Positions 17,927 to 24,860 of a stretch of DNA of 64,000 bases are shown piece by piece. Numbering within the stretch: the first letter of the stretch is position 1; each line of letters begins with the position of its first letter. The DNA is from an uncultured Prevotellaceae bacterium (GTDB taxonomy: Bacteria > Bacteroidota > Bacteroidia > Bacteroidales > Bacteroidaceae), in NCBI GenBank assembly GCA_900317305.1, contig ONGG01000001.1, positions 1 through 64,000 of the forward strand, written 5' to 3'. The notes beneath the pieces were generated by a model that worked only from the letters and a program-made list of their open reading frames with translations, was not told the DNA's origin and did not search any database. A program made the position numbers and the translations under genes.

Positions 17927-19280
17927 ACTGACCTCCTTTCTTTACGAATCTATCCAACTGCACGTCTATATCGTTCTGGAGTCCAAACTTGCGCATCATC
18001 AGCACCTTGCTCTTTTGCAGGGCAAGTAGTTCCTGTATCAACTGGAAGTGCTTGGAATCTGTGCATGATTTTTCCAAAATCAAGCGCTCCTGCAATCCAA
18101 TATCCAAGTTGGGAATATTGTAGCCGTAAATATCATTGTAAATATCGTTAACCGTTGGCTTGAAATAGCCATCGCGAAACCAGATTACCTGAATAGCTAT
18201 CAGTTCTTGGCTTGTTATCAGCCTTACGCTGGAGTGTCCTTTCTGTACCTCCTTCTGCGTTTCCAGCAGTTCGCGTAACATCTGAACTCGATACTCGAAG
18301 GTGTAGTTTCCTTGGTTATGGCCTGTCTCATCAACGGCAGATTGGCCATTACGACGTGTAGGCAAACGCAGTTCTGATTTATTACGATTCTCAACAAGAC
18401 GATCGTGATATTCCAAAAGCGGCGTCATCCACGTGAATCCATTCCTGATAAGTGAAGTCATCGACTTGTCTTCTTTCGCAACAGTACAAATCCAACATCC
18501 AAAACGGCTCTGGCCACAAGAGCGGTGACTATCATCTGTCACAACAGTAGGACATTCATAGTCATCGGCAGAAGCATTCTGGTATATCTGAAAAAGAATC
18601 TCGTTGTCAAAGCCCCAGGGTGATGGGATGGAATTGATAACCCACCATACCTCTTCAAGCATCAGTTCCTTGATGGGAGCATAAGTAAAGGTGTTGGGGT
18701 TCAATGGATGTTTAGACAAACGGTGTCCCTTAATCTCATGCTTTTTGATGGAGCGTTCACGCTGCTGGCTTTCTGTCAAACGTGTACCAACAAGCACGAT
18801 GGCCTCGCCATCTGCCACTACCTGATCTGTAATAAACTTTGAGGTGGGCTTGATTTTCATCTTGTCTGTGCAGAAACGGAAGGAATTATTAGGCACAGGA
18901 TAACCCTTGCCAATAACGCAACTCCAGAAGGTATCCTCCAATTGTGGGGTTGTCCTCACCACTTGAATTGGCAGTTTCTGCTCCCTTGCTGCATCCTCGA
19001 TTTTTATCAGCACCGTAGAGACATATTCATCAATGACAGGATTCTCTACCATCGTGTCATTGCATACCACATAAACCATGCGTTTCAAATCCTTGCCTTC
19101 CTCCCTGAGCAAAAGCATGGAAATCCACGTGAGCATCAAGAGTGTTGTTGAGTCCTTGCCGCCCGAGAAACCAATAATCCACGGACGGCAGTTCCTGTCT
19201 GCCTCCATGTACTGGTCTTTCAGCTCGTCAACGACGGCACGCACTCTTTTAGACTTTATCTCGATTATGTCAAAATTCAA
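17916..19280 (-). CDS. dndC: DNA phosphorothioation sulfurtransferase DndC
   Basis: A 454-residue PAPS-reductase-like enzyme. The PP-loop FSGGKDSTTLL lies at about residues 39-49. A C-terminal iron-sulfur cysteine set (SCGQSRFGCWICT, about residue 250) matches DndC, which binds a 4Fe-4S cluster. DndC activates the DNA backbone with ATP and transfers sulfur delivered by a cysteine desulfurase. No desulfurase (dndA) gene is in this window, so a host IscS/NifS would be needed. The reading frame begins at TTG 19280 with a TAA only two codons upstream, so the start is TTG, or a later codon such as Met25. It follows the XRE regulator by 46 bp. Confidence 0.88.
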   Translation of the reverse strand: MNFDIIEIKSKRVRAVVDELKDQYMEADRNCRPWIIGFSGGKDSTTLLMLTWISMLLLREEGKDLKRMVYVVCNDTMVENPVIDEYVSTVLIKIEDAAREQKLPIQVVRTTPQLEDTFWSCVIGKGYPVPNNSFRFCTDKMKIKPTSKFITDQVVADGEAIVLVGTRLTESQQRERSIKKHEIKGHRLSKHPLNPNTFTYAPIKELMLEEVWWVINSIPSPWGFDNEILFQIYQNASADDYECPTVVTDDSHRSCGQSRFGCWICTVAKEDKSMTSLIRNGFTWMTPLLEYHDRLVENRNKSELRLPTRRNGQSAVDETGHNQGNYTFEYRVQMLRELLETQKEVQKGHSSVRLITSQELIAIQVIWFRDGYFKPTVNDIYNDIYGYNIPNLDIGLQERLILEKSCTDSKHFQLIQELLALQKSKVLMMRKFGLQNDIDVQLDRFVKKGGQYAD

Positions 19281-19326
19281 ATTTTACATGTCATCCTCAA
19301 TGAATAACCTTATGAATAATTAACTT

Positions 19327-19551
19327 TTACTCAGAAGACACCGAGTTAACATATTCTTTGTTTATTAATTCCTCTATTGTAATATTTAATATCTTCGCAA
19401 TCTTAATATACGTCTCCATCGGAGGCTGACAAGCGTTGGTACACCATTTTGACACAGTAGTCGGCGCACAACCAAGTTGTTCTGCCAACCATTTGTTGGT
19501 TCTCTTCTTTTCTGCGAGCACCACTTTGATGCGATTGATATCTTTGTCCAT
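19327..19551 (-). CDS. XRE/Cro-type transcriptional regulator of the defence operon
   Basis: A 74-residue protein from ATG 19551 (MDKDINRIKVVL). It is almost entirely one helix-turn-helix: RTNKWLAEQLGCAPTTVSKWCTN, followed by PPMETYIKIAKILNITIEELI, the typical XRE arrangement. It lies directly upstream of dndC in the same direction, with a -7 box at 19578-19585. By analogy with other small XRE proteins in front of defence operons it is probably an autoregulator that keeps the operon low. No operator palindrome was confirmed. Confidence 0.8.
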   Translation of the reverse strand: MDKDINRIKVVLAEKKRTNKWLAEQLGCAPTTVSKWCTNACQPPMETYIKIAKILNITIEELINKEYVNSVSSE

Positions 19552-19577
19552 ATTAGGATGATAAAATGTTATGGCTA

Positions 19578-19585
19578 CAAAGATA
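19578..19585 (-). promoter_or_regulatory. Bacteroidetes promoter for the defence operon
   Basis: On the minus strand the -7 box reads TATCTTTG, 26 bp before the XRE ATG at 19551. A TTTG-like -33 element (caaa on the plus strand at 19608) is about 22 bp further upstream. With only 46 bp between the XRE gene and dndC, this is probably the main promoter of the island. Confidence 0.6.
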
Positions 19586-19675
19586 ATCATTTTTGTCGAA
19601 ACAGAAGCAAAATATTACGATTATTAACTTTAGCACTCACTAAATTGCCTTTTTTCTCACTCTTAGTTTCATAAT

Positions 19676-19921
19676 TCACTTCTGATGATGGCGGTTGTTG
19701 TCTTCAACCATAAGCTTTTCCAAAGTCTCGTTCAACTCACGGGCATCAATTCGATTTACCACAGTACCCCTGTGCCAATGCTTTGGCAGGAGCCTGATGC
19801 CTGTTGTCATGTACTTCTGTTTTCGCTCGAAAGTAATTCTGAGTTCAACAGCTGCCTCCCTGTTCGTTGCCGCAGTCTTTTTGCGGTTGTAAACGAACTC
19901 TAATAACGGTGTCTTGTTCAT
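19676..19921 (-). pseudogene. Truncated tyrosine recombinase (integrase), N-terminal arm-binding domain only
   Basis: The 81 residues match the start of Bacteroidetes site-specific integrases: LEFVYNRKKTA, then a beta-strand segment VELRITFERKQKYMTTGIRLLPKHW, then the linker NRIDARELNETLEKLM. The family continues with a core-binding and a catalytic domain of about 300 more residues. Here the frame ends at NRHHQK right after the linker, so no catalytic residues remain. It reads away from tRNA-Ser, as integrases of elements inserted at a tRNA 3' end often do. It is best read as the remnant of the element that brought in the defence island. Confidence 0.75.
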
Positions 19922-20100
19922 TTTTAACTAAAAGTATTACTTTAAACTATTGACAGCGGGGGGCGGTAATACATCTGGTAATACATTCCGTGCTTATAAT
20001 AGCGGAAGATGTCCGATGACTGCTTATGTCATTTTAGGGACGTTCCTCCCTCTATATAGCAGATTTTCAATGGGTTAAAAATGCAAGTAGTTGATTTCCA
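19922..20100. other. Integrase upstream region with gtaatacat repeats
   Basis: Two near-identical words, ggtaatacatctggtaatacattcc, lie about 60 bp upstream of the truncated integrase start. Similar doublets sit upstream of other Bacteroides integrases and may be recombinase arm sites. No gene is seen here. Confidence 0.35.
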
Positions 20101-20102
20101 GG

Positions 20103-20137
20103 CACGAAAAAAGGGAATCCGTAAGGTTCCCTTTTCA
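20103..20137 (-). terminator. Terminator of tRNA-Ser
   Basis: On the minus strand gggaacc...gattccc forms a hairpin followed by TTTTTT. It lies directly after the 3' end of the tRNA gene. Confidence 0.65.
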
Positions 20138-20142
20138 TTAAA

Positions 20143-20230
20143 TGGCGGAGAGAGAGGGATTCGAACCCCCGGTACCCCTCGGTACGACGGTTTTCAAGAC
20201 CGTTGCAATCGACCACTCTGCCATCTCTCC
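20143..20230 (-). tRNA. tRNA-Ser (anticodon UGA)
   Basis: The minus strand reads GGAGAGATGGCAGAGTGGTC at the 5' end and ends GGTTCGAATCCC, acceptor, CCA. The anticodon loop CTTGAAA gives anticodon UGA, decoding UCA. The long variable arm (CGTACC...GGTACC) is typical of serine tRNAs. The CCA is encoded. Its 3' end points toward the truncated integrase and the defence island, so it is the likely insertion site. Confidence 0.95.
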
Positions 20231-20441
20231 TGAATAGTCGTGTGCCTTGTCCTTGGGAATAGGTACACGGGTCGAAAAAGCGAGTGCAAAATTAGTGCTA
20301 TTTTTTTTCTTATGCAAATTTTTGCCTTCTTTTTTTCGCCTCAGCGGTTTTTTCAAGCCTATCGCACATTCTTTACCGGCCATTTCACCGATAGCGAGTG
20401 ATTCTGATTGTTTGTAAAGGCCTTTTGGAATGCCAGCATCT

Positions 20442-22844
20442 TTATTTGGTGGAGAAACTGATGCGCTGGATGAGCTGCCCTGGGTCTCCAATAATCAGGG
20501 TGAGCGTATGCTTGGTTCGCTTGCTGTCGATGGGGATTCTGAGAGTGAAGTCCTTGCGGTTCTCCAGCACCTGGCGTTTCCATGATGCCGACCATTCCTC
20601 GAACTTGTTCTCGCACACGATGGGTGCGCCATTGTCCACACTCACACCAAACCGGTTGCTCCGGTCTTGGCTTATGGGCCATAATGGCACACACGAGATA
20701 CATAAAGTCAGGGAGTCGGATGCCGAGGGCGTCTCAAATTGGATGTCGATATGCTGTGAAGCATGGCTGGTGGGGTCTTGTACGGCATCCAGGGGCTCAC
20801 CCAGTTGGAGAACCTTCCAGTCGGGACCCATACCCTCGATGAGACGGAAGAATTTCGTGGCTTGGATGCCGTCGAAGGATATGGAGTAGGGGAAAGTGGG
20901 GTAGTGCTGCTCTTCGGGCAGTTTGAACCGATCGGTGGGCTCGGTCACGAGTTCGGGCATCTTTTGGTACTGGGCCACGATGCCAGGGGTAATCTGCGAC
21001 ATCATCTGGTCCCACTTCCCGTCGAGCAAGTGGTTGTATTGGTGGAGCAGCACCATGAGGCTGTCGTTGGCCATCCGTGACTCCTTGGCCGACTGCTCAC
21101 TTCCTGTAGCATGGTTGAGCTTGGCCATGAGGAATTTGCGGTTCATCTGGTAAGCCGACAGGACTGCGTAGCCCAGCATCTCGAAGAATGCGGGTTGGTA
21201 AGTGGGAGGGAGCGAGCGCATGAGTCGACTCACACGGTCGGAGATCGTCTGGTAGTCGGCCAAACGCTGTTGTGCCGTGCCGTCGTCGAAGGAGAAGTCG
21301 CTGTCGTGCAGACGCTCATTCTCCGGGGTGTCCCATTCTATCTCGTAGCCCATGTATTCGGGCTTCCGTTGCCACGCCAGTCGGTAGTAGGTGTCGAGCA
21401 GTTGCTGTAGTTCTTGCGTGTGCTGCTTGCCGAAGATTCCGGCGAGCCATTGTGCCTGATAGCGGTTCACGTTGTCGTAATTGAAGGCGTCCAGGTTCCA
21501 GGCCATGTCGAAGAACTGCTGCACTTCTATCTCCAGGGGCTTGATATCGCCCACGTTGAGCAACCAATAGCGCTGGGCACCGGCATCATAGGCTTTCTTC
21601 AGTTCCTCATACATCAGTGCGGGAGCAGTGGAGCCAACCCAGAGATAGTCGTGGGGCGTTCCAAGATAACTCAGGTGATAGTACACGCCGGCACCGCCCT
21701 TGCGCTGCCGTTCAGAGGCATTGCTCACGCGCTTCATATAGCCGTAGTTGTCGTCGGGCCATACGATGGTGATGTCGTCGGGCACGCGCAGACCGGCATC
21801 ATAGATGTCGAGCGTCTCCTTGTAGGGTACGAAGATCTGTGGTATGTGGTTGGCCGCCTTCCCTTTATGCCGCTGTAGGATCTCGCGCTGGTCGGCGAAC
21901 ACCTGCTCCAGGGTGTGGGCCCTGACCCGAGGGTCGGTGGAACCTTTCATGGCCTCGTCGTGCAGTCCGCGCATTCCCATTGTGTAGATGTTGTCGTATT
22001 GTGCCGTCTCACGGATACGGTCGTCGAATTTCTTCCAGATGGTCGACTTGTTGGTCAGGTAGTTCCACTCTCCGTCGCGTTCCTTGGTCCATTCCGACGG
22101 CGAGGCGTTGTTGAAGAGCAGAGGCTCGCAGTGGCTCGTGGTGATCATGATGCCCCATGCGTCGGCGGCCACCTGGCTCTGCGGATGGCTATAGAAGGCA
22201 CCCGTGCAGGTGTGCATGGCCGGTGCCAGCATGTTGCCCTTCAGACGGAGGATGAGCTCGCATACCTTGTCGTAGGTTTTCGGTCCGATGTCGCCGAGGT
22301 CTTTCTCGAAGTTCCTCGATGCCCAGGTATACATTCCCCAGTCCTCGTCGTTGATGAAGACGCCGCGGTATTTCACCGAGGGCGATGCCGATGTGAAGTT
22401 TTCCTCATAGTTGAGCGTTTCTTTGTGCTCCACGGGCACGTCGGCCCACCAGAACCAAGGCGAAACGCCTATTGCCTCGCTGATGTGCAGCACGCCATAG
22501 GCCAATCCGCGGGGGTCGCTGCCCACCACTACCAGCCGCTTGCCTTTCGTAATGATTTTGTAGCGCTCCCATGAGCCGCGCAACTCGTTGGCGCTCATGC
22601 CGCGACAGACAGTGCCCAACTTCTCCACCGTGCAGAGCACCACGGCGTCGCCTTTGGGCATTCTCGTCACAACGGAAGGACTCGTTCCCGTCACGCGGCG
22701 GATGTCCTTGCTCAGTGTGGCCGCCATCTTGGCCACCAAAGGTGCGTCCTGCTGGTTGTAAACGATTTTGCATCGCTTCAGGTCGACAGCGTGGACCGAT
22801 ATCGTCAGCATGACGCATATCCATAGCATCATATGTTTTCTCAT
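20442..22844 (-). CDS. GH115 alpha-glucuronidase, secreted
   Basis: Start chosen at ATG 22844 (MRKHMMLWICVMLTISVHA), which gives a clear signal peptide; 800 residues. The N-terminal domain (about 25-130) has YNQQDAPLVAKMAATLSKDI and SDPRGLAYGVLHI. The catalytic region (about 140-460) has WWADVPV, YRGVFINDEDWG, TSHCEPLLFNN and TMGMRGLHDEAM, all typical of GH115. A middle helical part (about 460-610) and a C-terminal beta-sandwich follow. GH115 enzymes release (4-O-methyl-)glucuronic acid from internal and terminal xylose units of glucuronoxylan. It is the last gene of a likely three-gene minus-strand operon with msrA and the 2H protein, and fits the CE15 and GH3 enzymes nearby. Confidence 0.9.
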   Translation of the reverse strand: MRKHMMLWICVMLTISVHAVDLKRCKIVYNQQDAPLVAKMAATLSKDIRRVTGTSPSVVTRMPKGDAVVLCTVEKLGTVCRGMSANELRGSWERYKIITKGKRLVVVGSDPRGLAYGVLHISEAIGVSPWFWWADVPVEHKETLNYEENFTSASPSVKYRGVFINDEDWGMYTWASRNFEKDLGDIGPKTYDKVCELILRLKGNMLAPAMHTCTGAFYSHPQSQVAADAWGIMITTSHCEPLLFNNASPSEWTKERDGEWNYLTNKSTIWKKFDDRIRETAQYDNIYTMGMRGLHDEAMKGSTDPRVRAHTLEQVFADQREILQRHKGKAANHIPQIFVPYKETLDIYDAGLRVPDDITIVWPDDNYGYMKRVSNASERQRKGGAGVYYHLSYLGTPHDYLWVGSTAPALMYEELKKAYDAGAQRYWLLNVGDIKPLEIEVQQFFDMAWNLDAFNYDNVNRYQAQWLAGIFGKQHTQELQQLLDTYYRLAWQRKPEYMGYEIEWDTPENERLHDSDFSFDDGTAQQRLADYQTISDRVSRLMRSLPPTYQPAFFEMLGYAVLSAYQMNRKFLMAKLNHATGSEQSAKESRMANDSLMVLLHQYNHLLDGKWDQMMSQITPGIVAQYQKMPELVTEPTDRFKLPEEQHYPTFPYSISFDGIQATKFFRLIEGMGPDWKVLQLGEPLDAVQDPTSHASQHIDIQFETPSASDSLTLCISCVPLWPISQDRSNRFGVSVDNGAPIVCENKFEEWSASWKRQVLENRKDFTLRIPIDSKRTKHTLTLIIGDPGQLIQRISFSTK

Positions 22845-22933
22845 GGCATGTATTGTTATAGGTGTTTTTTCATACTTTCTCTCCTTTGGCATTATTGCTC
22901 CGGTCGTGTGAGTCACAAATGAGGATTCATCTC

Positions 22934-23491
22934 TCATCGGGCGGGCTTTGCCTTCTTGGCAAACTCGAAGAGCGAGAGGGGCAGGTGGCAATAGCCGTCG
23001 GGATTCTTGTCCAGATAGTCTTGATGGTATTCCTCTGCGGTATAGAAATTCTCCAGTGGCTTTTTCTCTACGGCCAATGGCTGTTCGTATTGTTGTTGTA
23101 CTTCTTGGTACACTTCCTCGATGACGGGCAGGTCGGCCTCGTCCACATAATAGATGCCGGTGCGGTATTGCGAACCGGTGTCGTGCCCCTGTTGGTTGAT
23201 GCTTACAGGATCGATGGCCTTGAAATACATCTCGAGCAGAAACCTTAGTCCCACTTTCTCAGGGTGATATACCACGTGCACCGTCTCGGCGAATTGCGTC
23301 TTGTCGGTGCATACATCCTGATAGGTGGGGTTTTCAGTGATGCCGTTGGCGTAGCCCACCTCGGTGTCCGCCACACCCTCTATCATCTTGAAATAATGTT
23401 CGGTGCCCCAGAAGCATCCTCCGGCAAGGTAAATTTCCTTGGTTGCTGTTTTCTTGTCTTCCATGCTTTTCTTTATTGTAGAGTGTTTCAT
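22934..23491 (-). CDS. msrA: Peptide methionine sulfoxide reductase A
   Basis: A 185-residue protein (176 if it begins at the internal ATG, MEDKK). The catalytic motif GGCFWG (Cys26) is near the N-terminus, followed by GYANG, HVVYHPEKV and the conserved TGIYYVDE region and Tyr/Glu residues of MsrA. It reduces the S form of methionine sulfoxide in proteins using thioredoxin. No MsrB domain is fused and no signal peptide is obvious, so it is cytoplasmic. It begins 16 bp after the 2H gene stop and is followed by the GH115 gene after about 90 bp. Confidence 0.93.
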   Translation of the reverse strand: MKHSTIKKSMEDKKTATKEIYLAGGCFWGTEHYFKMIEGVADTEVGYANGITENPTYQDVCTDKTQFAETVHVVYHPEKVGLRFLLEMYFKAIDPVSINQQGHDTGSQYRTGIYYVDEADLPVIEEVYQEVQQQYEQPLAVEKKPLENFYTAEEYHQDYLDKNPDGYCHLPLSLFEFAKKAKPAR

Positions 23492-23507
23492 TCTTATGTG
23501 AGTAAGG

Positions 23508-24137
23508 TCAGAACCTGATTTCTATTCGTTCTCCGTCTTCATTGTAATATGAGAACAGGAAATTCTTCGGGGTGATGACCACGGGCTCTATCTTGGGCCG
23601 AACATACCTTGCGGCCCTGCCCGGTTTTAAAAACGCAATGGTAAGATGGCACTGATACGACTCATAGGGATAGTCGTTCGGGAAGTTGGCCATGATGATG
23701 CGGTGGGTCTCATTGATGGCCTCCGACCAGACACCACATTTCAGCACGTCGTTCTCAGGGCGCTCAAAGATGGAGACATCGGTGAGTTGTGCACGATAGG
23801 CGGAAAGGTCCATCAAGTAGGTCTTCAGTTCCTCCAGGTCGACATCGTTCTTCAGGAATGAGGCCAGCGTGATGTGGTATTTGGTTTCAAGCCCGAAATA
23901 GTAGTTCGCCTCGTCGATGAACAAGTCGTCGCGGGGTATAAGTGATTGCAACTCCGTGACAAATACAGGCTCCTCATACTCCACCATGAGCGTGGCGGTG
24001 TGTTTTCGCTCAATATGCGTATCTGTCAGTCTTTCTCGTCCATCAACCTGCGATGCCACGAGAAAAAAGGTCATGGCAAGCAGTGCTGCTAGTAGAAGCG
24101 ATGGTCGCAGAGATGGCAAAAGCCCCTTTCTGTTCAT
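23508..24137 (-). CDS. Secreted 2H-phosphoesterase-like protein
   Basis: A 209-residue protein with an N-terminal signal peptide or membrane anchor (about residues 12-32). Two HxTx motifs, YHITLASFL (about residue 93) and CHLTIAFL (about residue 165), are about 72 residues apart. That is the signature of the 2H superfamily (2'-5' RNA ligase, cyclic phosphodiesterase). Known members hydrolyse or form 2'-5' or cyclic phosphate bonds. A secreted version would meet extracellular or periplasmic nucleotides, which is unusual. The assignment rests on the two motifs only. It is the first gene of the minus-strand group with msrA and GH115. Confidence 0.6.
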   Translation of the reverse strand: MNRKGLLPSLRPSLLLAALLAMTFFLVASQVDGRERLTDTHIERKHTATLMVEYEEPVFVTELQSLIPRDDLFIDEANYYFGLETKYHITLASFLKNDVDLEELKTYLMDLSAYRAQLTDVSIFERPENDVLKCGVWSEAINETHRIIMANFPNDYPYESYQCHLTIAFLKPGRAARYVRPKIEPVVITPKNFLFSYYNEDGERIEIRF

Positions 24138-24164
24138 ATATATAATACATTTGGGTCTGGGTTA

Positions 24165-24172
24165 CAAAAATA
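24165..24172 (-). promoter_or_regulatory. Bacteroidetes -7 box for the 2H-msrA-GH115 group
   Basis: On the minus strand it reads TATTTTTG, about 28 bp before the ATG at 24137. It is a plausible promoter for the three-gene group. Confidence 0.45.
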
Positions 24173-24252
24173 CTCATTTTTCATCAAAAAATAAACTCCT
24201 ATCCAAAAATACACGGCTTGATGGAGTATAATTTCATGATATATACTAAAAA

Positions 24253-24280
24253 CAGGAGGAAAAGACAACTTTTCCTCCTG
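24253..24280 (-). terminator. Strong hairpin with T-run on the minus strand
   Basis: The inverted repeat caggaggaaaag / cttttcctcctg with a 4-base loop is perfect over 12 bp, and on the minus strand TTTTT follows. No annotated minus-strand gene ends here, which suggests an unannotated transcript from 24.66 kb. Confidence 0.6.
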
Positions 24281-24662
24281 CTCACTATGTATGATTCTTA
24301 ATCATTCAGGGTTCTCACGAATCCTTGTCATTCTTCATACTAATCATTTGCGTTTTACAAATTAACTATTCTGATTATAACCTAACTAAAATGTTTCCAA
24401 CACTAAACTAACTGAACTTTTTTTATCGTCTTATAAGAATGGAATCTTTGTAATTGATTTATTTTCTTGGTTGAGCGTATATAATGAGGCGCAGCATATC
24501 TGCCTCCTCTGTTATCAGCAAAATTCCATTCTTCTTGGTTTCTTCAAAATATGCATTTCGTCACGATATGTCATTTGTGAAGTGAGTGCAGGGTGCAACC
24601 CCGGCATATCTCAGTTTTTTCGCTATCCTTGACGCCAATTTAAATTAGATGCTGCAAAAATA
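24281..24662 (-). ncRNA. Candidate non-coding minus-strand transcript
   Basis: This 380-bp stretch has no convincing gene on either strand. On the minus strand it starts at a -7-like box TATTTTTGC (24654-24662) and ends in the perfect terminator at 24253-24280. It includes small hairpins such as ggg-ttgca-ccc near 24595. Short reading frames exist (for example one ending LRLIIYAQPRK) but none has a good start. It may be a small RNA, a leader, or decayed sequence. It lies between the divergent 2H gene and the hybrid two-component regulator. Confidence 0.3.
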
Positions 24663-24711
24663 GCAAAAAAAGCCCCATGCATCTATGCGCAATATATTTG
24701 TTTTGTTACTT

Positions 24712-24730
24712 AATGTATTATCGATACATT
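24712..24730. promoter_or_regulatory. Inverted repeat upstream of the hybrid regulator
   Basis: aatgtat-tatcg-atacatt is a perfect 7-bp palindrome with a 5-bp spacer, about 100 bp before the -7 box of the hybrid regulator. It could be an operator, for example for autoregulation. No second copy was noticed. Confidence 0.35.
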
Positions 24731-24828
24731 AGGGCGCCAATTGGATACATCTCGGAAGGCAATAGTTAAAAAAAGATATAGGTTGGGCAAATAAAGCGTC
24801 TTGACCTACATAAATGCCTTTTTTTTGT

Positions 24829-24836
24829 TAACTTTG
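24829..24836 (+). promoter_or_regulatory. Bacteroidetes -7 box for the hybrid regulator
   Basis: taactttg, 24 bp before ATG 24861, with ttgac at about -33 (24801). This is the promoter of the regulator gene. Confidence 0.6.
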
Positions 24837-24860
24837 TTTGGTAAACCAACATACCGCATA

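Noticed and set aside
4573-19551. Genes dndA, dndB and dndFGH
   Set aside because: Searched by motif in all predicted proteins; no cysteine desulfurase, DGQHR-type protein or DndF/G/H-like protein is present in the window.
22845-22991. Longer start for the GH115 gene
   Set aside because: The added 49 residues reach to the msrA stop and would bury the signal peptide that begins at ATG 22844.
24253-24662. tmRNA or RNase P RNA
   Set aside because: Length would fit, but no tRNA-like end or conserved RNase P core sequence is seen; kept only as an unnamed candidate transcript.
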